Shown here: in pieces, positions 50,686 through 55,954 of the stretch
Layout of the letters: the number at the start of each line of letters is the position of its first letter
Numbering within the stretch: the first letter of the stretch is position 1
Source of the DNA: an uncultured bacterium
GTDB lineage: Bacteria > Patescibacteriota > Gracilibacteria > Absconditabacterales > Absconditicoccaceae
Assembly: GCA_903904875.1 (NCBI GenBank)
Contig: CAIVEC010000013.1
Coordinates: 1-55,954 of the forward strand
Length of the DNA: 55,954 nt
Direction: 5' to 3'
Notes under the pieces: generated by a model
Told to the model about the DNA's origin: nothing
Seen by the model: the letters and a program-made list of their open reading frames with translations, nothing else
Databases searched by the model: none
Translations under genes and position numbers: made by a program

Positions 50686-52392
50686 TTACCTATCGAAAAA
50701 TTTATCGATATCTTTTTTTTCCGTTTTGATGAAAAAAGGTCTTCCATGCTGGCAAACAAAGAGTCCTGGAACACCGGCAAATCCATCTTTCACTAAATTC
50801 GTCATCTCAGGCAGAGAAAGCCTATCTCCTGCTTTGATGGAAACCTTGCAGGCATGCGTAGCGAAAATTTTGTCTAAGATATGATCAAAGGTGATGGTGT
50901 CCAAATATAATATGGTATTGAATAATTTTTCCATATCTATTTTGTAGACGGAAAATACTTGCGGTACGGAATAGATAGCAACCTTATTTTCTCCTATCAT
51001 GGAAACATCGAATCATAAGGCATTGATTTCATCAAGTTTTTCGTCGAGATTCGGGATGTTGGTGACTTCAATGGTAATAGGTTGAAGCAGGATTTCCGAA
51101 GAAGGTCAGTCAGGAGTTTTTATTCATGCTTTGATATTTTCAAAGAGTATCCTTTCCGCTAATGCATGCTGATCAATATAATACAATGCGTCAGCAGATT
51201 CCATAATAATGTAAGAATTCCGTAATTGCCCGATGACTTTGTAATCCCCTATTTCTTTGTCTCGCAACTGCTCTTGTTCGCTCGGTGAAAACATATTCGC
51301 TTGCGTCACGCTTGCAAAATCCTGGACGCCGAACATGGATGCTGATTCAGGAGCAGGACTAGAGACCTCCATCCTGGAAAATTGCTGGGATATCGTAGAT
51401 ATCCTTTGTTCTCATAAAGCTTTCTGGACATTGGAATATACTGCGTCATATACTTTTCTGGAGTCGGCGAATTTTACTTCAAGCTTTCTCGGATGCACGT
51501 TCACATCAACGAAACTCGGTTTCGCGTCTATCATAAGTAAAGCTAGCGGATATTCACCCGGCGCTATCTGTCTGTAATACGCGTCCATGAGCGCTTTTCT
51601 GATAACCTTGTCCTGGACTGGTCTTTTATTGACATAGATCTTGATATTTTCCGCTGATCAGAACAAGAGCTGTGCATTTCCTACGATACCGTAGAGCGAT
51701 AATTCTTCCCCGGTGTGCTGTAATTCTTTGATATGTTTTGATCGGTCTTTTTTGTAAATATCCGTAATCCTCTCCATCAAAGAATCCCTCGGCTTAAGGT
51801 CAAAAATCACCTTCTCGTTCTTTTTGAACACGAAAGTTTTGTCTGGATGCATGAGTGCGATATCTACGACATAATTGTAGCAATAGAAGAATTCCGTCTG
51901 TGAAGATTTGAGAAATTTCAGCCTTGCAGGTACGTTGTAAAATAAGTCTTGAATGGTCACTAAAGTACCATGAGCGAATCCGACAGGCTGATGCTTGATG
52001 ATGGGATCCATTCATACTTTGGTCATTTTGGTCCCTATCTCGCTATATTCGGTTTTGGAAATGATGGTCGTCTTGCTGACTTCCGCTATACTAGCTAAAG
52101 CTTCACCACGGAAACCGTAGCTACTCAAGTTGAACAGATCCTGCTCGCTATAGATTTTGGAGGTCGCATATCTTTCAAACAAAAAATCCATATCTGACAA
52201 TTCGATTCACGATCCGTCATCTTCGACACTGATAAGTGATTTTCATCAATCATGAATATCTATCTTGATCGTTGTTGCTCCCGCGTCCAAGCTATTTTCC
52301 ACTAATTCCTTGAGGATGGATGCCGGCCTTTCTACGATTTCCCCTGCTTTGAGCCTATTGATGAGATATTCTGGAAGTTTGCGTATAGCCAT
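50686..52392 (-). CDS. mutL: DNA mismatch repair protein MutL
   Basis: A 568-residue MutL. The GHKL ATPase has [58 protein letters not shown] and [20 protein letters not shown]; then [14 protein letters not shown] closes the N-terminal half. The C-terminal dimerisation domain carries the endonuclease motif [17 protein letters not shown] (DQHA(x)2E(x)4E), [13 protein letters not shown] and [11 protein letters not shown], so this is a nicking-type MutL. ATG at 52392 gives the canonical [18 protein letters not shown]; a longer frame from 52464 is possible. MutS is not in the window. Confidence 0.95.
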
Positions 52393-52487
52393 ATCGATAA
52401 AATAATCTAAATTTGTAAATGAGTTTTTACTAAAATACCTTGATTTTTCAACCAGGAATAACAATACTACATCACAACCAAATAATC

Positions 52488-52620
52488 AATTTTGAATTTT
52501 AAATTTTAAATTTTGAATGTAGGATTTGTAAAGTTATGGACTATCATTATACTGCTAAGTAACTATAGGTCATAATAGAACTTATACCATCATTCAACAT
52601 TTAGCATTCAACATTTAGAA
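52488..52620. repeat. R4/R5-related repeat
   Basis: AATTTTGAATTTTAAATTTT on the left, core ACTATCATTATACTGC and GTCATAATAGAACTTATACC, and ATTCAACATTTAGCATTCAACATT on the right. It has the arrangement of R4 with R5-like ends and fills the divergent mutL gap. Confidence 0.55.
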
Positions 52621-52631
52621 TTATAGTTGTT

Positions 52632-53042
52632 ATGGAGTATATAAGAGCATTATTGAAAAAATATCCAAATCGCATCAAATACGGAATTTTGATTCTGGAT
52701 ATTTTTGCGATGATTATCGCTATTAGGACCTACGTCAATTATGTCTCCATCGAAACCGCTATCGAAGACGCGACTCTGCAACAACAGCAAAAAACTGATG
52801 AACTTGCATTTACGCAGAACTTTCTGGTCAATTACGAGAAATCCGACTATGCTAAATATTTCCTTGAACATGAGAACAACATGCTTTTGTGAGACGAATA
52901 TATCATCAAATTCGAGGAAATGTACCAGAAACAGCAAGCGAACACATGAACCACGGCTACCGCTCTTAATTACGACGATACTGAAATCAAAACTCCTCAG
53001 CAATCACGGCAAAAGTTTATCCTCGACAAGATCAATAAATAA
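52632..53042 (+). CDS. Small membrane-anchored coiled-coil protein
   Basis: A 136-residue protein. One helix (YGILILDIFAMIIAIRTYV) near the N-terminus is followed by a heptad region (EDATLQQQQKTDELAFTQNFL) and a Gln/Thr-rich tail. The layout resembles short FtsL/FtsB-type division proteins, but the motif NYEKSDYAKYFLEHENNMLL is not assigned to a family by me. One TGA follows NNMLL. It starts after an R4-type repeat and ends before an R2 element. Confidence 0.7.
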
Positions 53043-53082
53043 TAGTTGAATTAGAAGCTTAGATGCTTAGAATAATACCGTT

Positions 53083-53200
53083 GCAGATTGCCACATGTCC
53101 CGATAAATCGGGACGCCTCATATTGTTACAGATTGTAGTAATATTACGACAACCTGTAGCTATCTGAAGCAACCTGAAACAATCTGAGACGAATATCTAC
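53083..53200. repeat. R2 element
   Basis: CAGATTGCCACATG...TATTGTTACAGATTGTAGTAATATTACGACAACCTG and CAATCTGAGACG, with the small palindrome CCCGATAAATCGGG. It fills most of the gap 53043-53242, with no gene. Confidence 0.75.
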
Positions 53201-53242
53201 TAAATCTACTACAAAATCTTTTATACTTTAATGCTTTTTAGT

Positions 53243-53749
53243 ATGAAAAAAATCATCTCTCTCCTCACCATTACATCGCTTTCTCTTTTTGTGATAGCAT
53301 GATGTGCCAGCAAAAATAGCGTAAAAGTGTGAAATATGATCTCTATCACCTATACTGCTACCTTTTCCGACGGACAAATCTTCGATCAGAATACCGCGCA
53401 GAAACCGCTCATGTTTACGGTAGGATCAGGACAAGTAATCCAAGGATTGGATGAAGGTGTTGTAGGGATGAAAGTAGGAAACACCAAAACCGTCACTATC
53501 AAACCTGAACAATGATATGGAAAACTCTATGATGCAAATCAGATACAGAAAGTCTCTCAGCTTATCTTCGACAAGCTTAGCATCACGCCAAAAAACTGAA
53601 CAACGCAAAAATTAGGCGATATCGAAGGAGTCGTGAAATGAACCGAAAAAGATGAAAGCGGAAATATCTTAGTCCTTTTTGATATCAATCCTAGACAGAC
53701 ACGAGATACCTTGAAATACAAAGTCACTGTCCTCGCAAAACAACAATAA
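53243..53749 (+). CDS. FKBP-type peptidyl-prolyl isomerase lipoprotein
   Basis: A 168-residue exported isomerase. The signal peptide KKIISLLTITSLSLFVIAGGC has its cysteine in a lipobox, with both glycines around it partly TGA-coded. The FKBP fold follows: ISITYTATFSDGQIFDQNTAQKPLMFTVG, GQVIQGLDEGVVGMKVGNTKTVTI and a C-terminal strand VLFDINPRQTRDT. A flap insert (QKVSQLIFDKLSITPKN) is of SlyD type, suggesting chaperone activity. It acts outside the membrane on folding of exported proteins. An in-frame ATG at 53231 gives four more residues. Confidence 0.92.
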
Positions 53750-53774
53750 CATTTTAGCGTTTTAAGAGCCTGGT

Positions 53775-55954
53775 ATGCAGCTCTTCAAAAGAGTCTTATT
53801 GTCCCTTTTTCCTGACGAAATAGTTGCACAAACCATCAACCCTGCAAGTATGTTTATTTCGTTTATTTCGACGAAAGAATTTTTTTCCGTCATCAACAGG
53901 AAGATCGTAGAAAACTATAAACTGAATCTTTTTGACGTTACGCTCGATCCGTTCGAGTTCAAGATAGGATTCGGCGAAAACCAGAATATCAAACCAAAAG
54001 ATATAGATGCCTATTATAGCTATTGTTCCACAGCGAATCTGAATGGCTATAGATTTTTCTCGCCAGCGAATATTGCGAACAATTTATCATTGGTCGTGGC
54101 CTTGTATGTCAAAGACATCTTCAGAAAATATCCGCCTGAATATTATCTCAATTTTCTCTATACCATTTTTCTGCTCAGCTTCGTTTTCTTGGCAAGGATC
54201 AAGATATTCCCGTACAAGGACAGGGAAAAAAACTATAACCGGTTCGTAGAGACGATGTTTTCCTTCTATGAGTTCGTCTTCCAGCAAACAGGAAAGAAAG
54301 CTGATCCTGTCATCGTCAAAGCATTAAAAAAAGAATTATTGAATCAGATAGAATTGTTCTTCCTGCTCTTTGCCGTGTATAAGAATTTCAACGGCATCTT
54401 CGTTCATCCGAACGTCACGGACAAAGACGTCTATTCCTGGCTGTTTTACGATGAGCTCAAAGGCGATGCCAAGACGATTTACGCAGAATTCGTAGCGAAC
54501 CACAAGGAGTACACGAGTAAAAAGAATTTTTCCGCTGTGGAAACCAAAATCATGCAATCAATCCTTCCTGCTGATATATTACTCAGATACCTCTTTATCG
54601 ATTCCGATATGTTCCTGATCACGGATACCGTGATTTCCAAGCTTTTCGACAGGAAAATCCTCGATACGTTCATCAAAAGTTTCCGCAAGGATGATAGCCA
54701 GCTTGAAAATTTTTTGCTCTATATCACCGATTACAGGAACTTCAAAAAGAATTTTTTCTGAGGTGTCCAGAAATACATGATTACGACATTCAGGGATCAA
54801 GATACGAAATGACCTATCAAAGAAGACCTTGACGATCTCATGTCTTCTATCTGAGAAGATATAGAAAATATCGAGAGTTTCAAAATTCCGGAAAGGATAA
54901 AAAAAGAATCCAAGATGATGGAAAAACTTCTGAATTTTTATATCACCCTGATCGGATGATCATGGGTTTCCAGGGGTGACAACTTTTTTTTGAGATTATT
55001 CAGGAAACCCATCATCCAGCAGATGAGCAAGGTCGATGACCAACTCGATGAAAAAAATTACACGCTGTTGTATTATGGATGACTCCTCTATCAGTATGGG
55101 AAAAATGTCTTCTTTTATAAACATACGGCTGAAAATGTCAGAGCAGGAAAACAGAAATTCATTTTGCCGCACATTACGAACATCAAGAATATTTATTCCA
55201 ATATCAGCTTACTCAAGTCCTTTGATGAGACCTTCCTCGCAACGATTCTGCAGGACATCAATCCCAAGGACATCAGATTGTATATCAAGAACAAGAAGAT
55301 TATCGAACTCTTCAAATGACTCATAGGACAAGAGATTTCGTGAATGGTGAAAACATCGGATAGCAAATTCATCGAAGCTGTCTATCAGGATATCGCGAAA
55401 AACCTGGAGCATAAAGAATTCATCAAAACACTCAAAAAGGAGCTGACCGAGCAGGATATCTATCGCATCAAAGAAAATATCTATAACCTGGATTTTTGGA
55501 TCAGCAAGAAATTTTGTAGAGCGCTATCGGAACATAAAATCCTTCTCAAAAACGATTATTCTGATCTGGTGATCGTATGAATCTTTTCCACTATCAGGGA
55601 AACGCTCTTCGGATTCCTGATTTATCTCACGTATCTGAGGGATGAAGCGAGCAAAAAGAATATCAACATTGATACCGAACTTCTTATCAGACTCTACATC
55701 CAGGATATCTTGAATATCGATGAATATTATCAGCACAAAATCGCTGGTATCATCAATGATCTCCAAGCTGATTTCAACGAGATTATCAGACACCGGATAG
55801 AAATCGACGATAATAAGGACTATCTCAAAATCGGCTACGACAACCGGATATTTTTCAGCAACAAAAGCCTTGAAGATACCAAGAAGAAAATTATCAGTGA
55901 GGACATCATCCGGTTCAAATGATTTCTTAAGAATATCACGTACTACAACAAAAG
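53775..55954 (+). CDS. Large hypothetical protein, truncated by window end
   Basis: At least 726 residues in one frame with TGA glycines, still open at the window edge. Mostly helical and charged, with one hydrophobic stretch (YLNFLYTIFLLSFVFLARI) near residue 130 that could be a membrane segment, and repeated Phe/Tyr-rich helices (FVETMFSFYEFVFQQTGKK, GLLYQYGKNVFFYKHTAENV). No catalytic motif or known domain is recognised. It starts 25 bases after the FKBP gene, so the two are probably co-transcribed. Confidence 0.75.

Overview
The window reads as one contiguous AT-rich bacterial chromosome segment from an organism that translates TGA as glycine (genetic code 25, the code of Absconditabacteria/SR1 and Gracilibacteria/BD1-5). 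With the standard code almost every housekeeping gene breaks into fragments. With TGA read as Gly the fragments join in one frame, and TGA falls at conserved glycines, for example in the GyrB GHKL motifs, the LepA switch region, the HhH motif of RuvA and the SLGC motif of RimO. All host genes end in TAA or TAG. AGGAGG-like ribosome sites are not obvious before most starts. Which of the two lineages this is cannot be decided from the window.

Layout. 1-2607: lepA on the minus strand, carrying two in-frame insertions, one of which encodes a DUF559-type nuclease. 2650-8320: small unknown genes, two S23-type four-helix-bundle genes each bracketed by inverted repeats, a 603-aa GHMP-kinase-like protein and ruvA. 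8776-11987: rpoD and gyrB. 12140-17500: a TPR-like membrane protein, a tandem array of four paralogous small proteins, and elp3. 17612-25175: an alpha-CTD-like protein, small membrane proteins, a YraN nuclease, a C-terminal processing protease, a sigma factor, HU, a methyltransferase and metG. 25179-30258 (minus): permease, thioredoxin-like protein, MFS transporter, PHP phosphoesterase, lipoprotein and cysS. 31402-36826: a four-gene plus-strand cluster (DUF1704-type metallopeptidase, ATP-grasp ligase, GNAT acetyltransferase, second HExxxH peptidase) with a tiny acidic repeat ORF inside it. 36868-41438 (minus): frameshifted polysaccharide-lyase-like gene, murF, AI-2E transporter, rnpA, DUF192. 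41490-55954: DUF4230, rplI, a truncated uvrB, rimO with two in-frame repeat insertions, an Fe-hydrogenase-like protein, a HemW-like radical SAM enzyme, nusA, mutL (minus), an FKBP lipoprotein and a long unknown protein cut by the window end.

Most unusual features. (1) Several families of short inverted repeats (called R1 to R6 here) occupy intergenic sites, flank small cargo genes (DUF559 nuclease, S23 four-helix proteins), and have also inserted in frame inside lepA, rimO and elp3. (2) Two or three small promoter-gene-terminator cassettes contain no TGA glycine codons. Two of them end in TGA directly before a hairpin terminator, as if imported from a standard-code bacterium. (3) The ATP-grasp/GNAT/protease cluster around an Asp-rich repeat peptide resembles a graspetide-type peptide-modification locus. 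(4) The four-paralog array carries a duplicated fragment of the convergent elp3 3' end.
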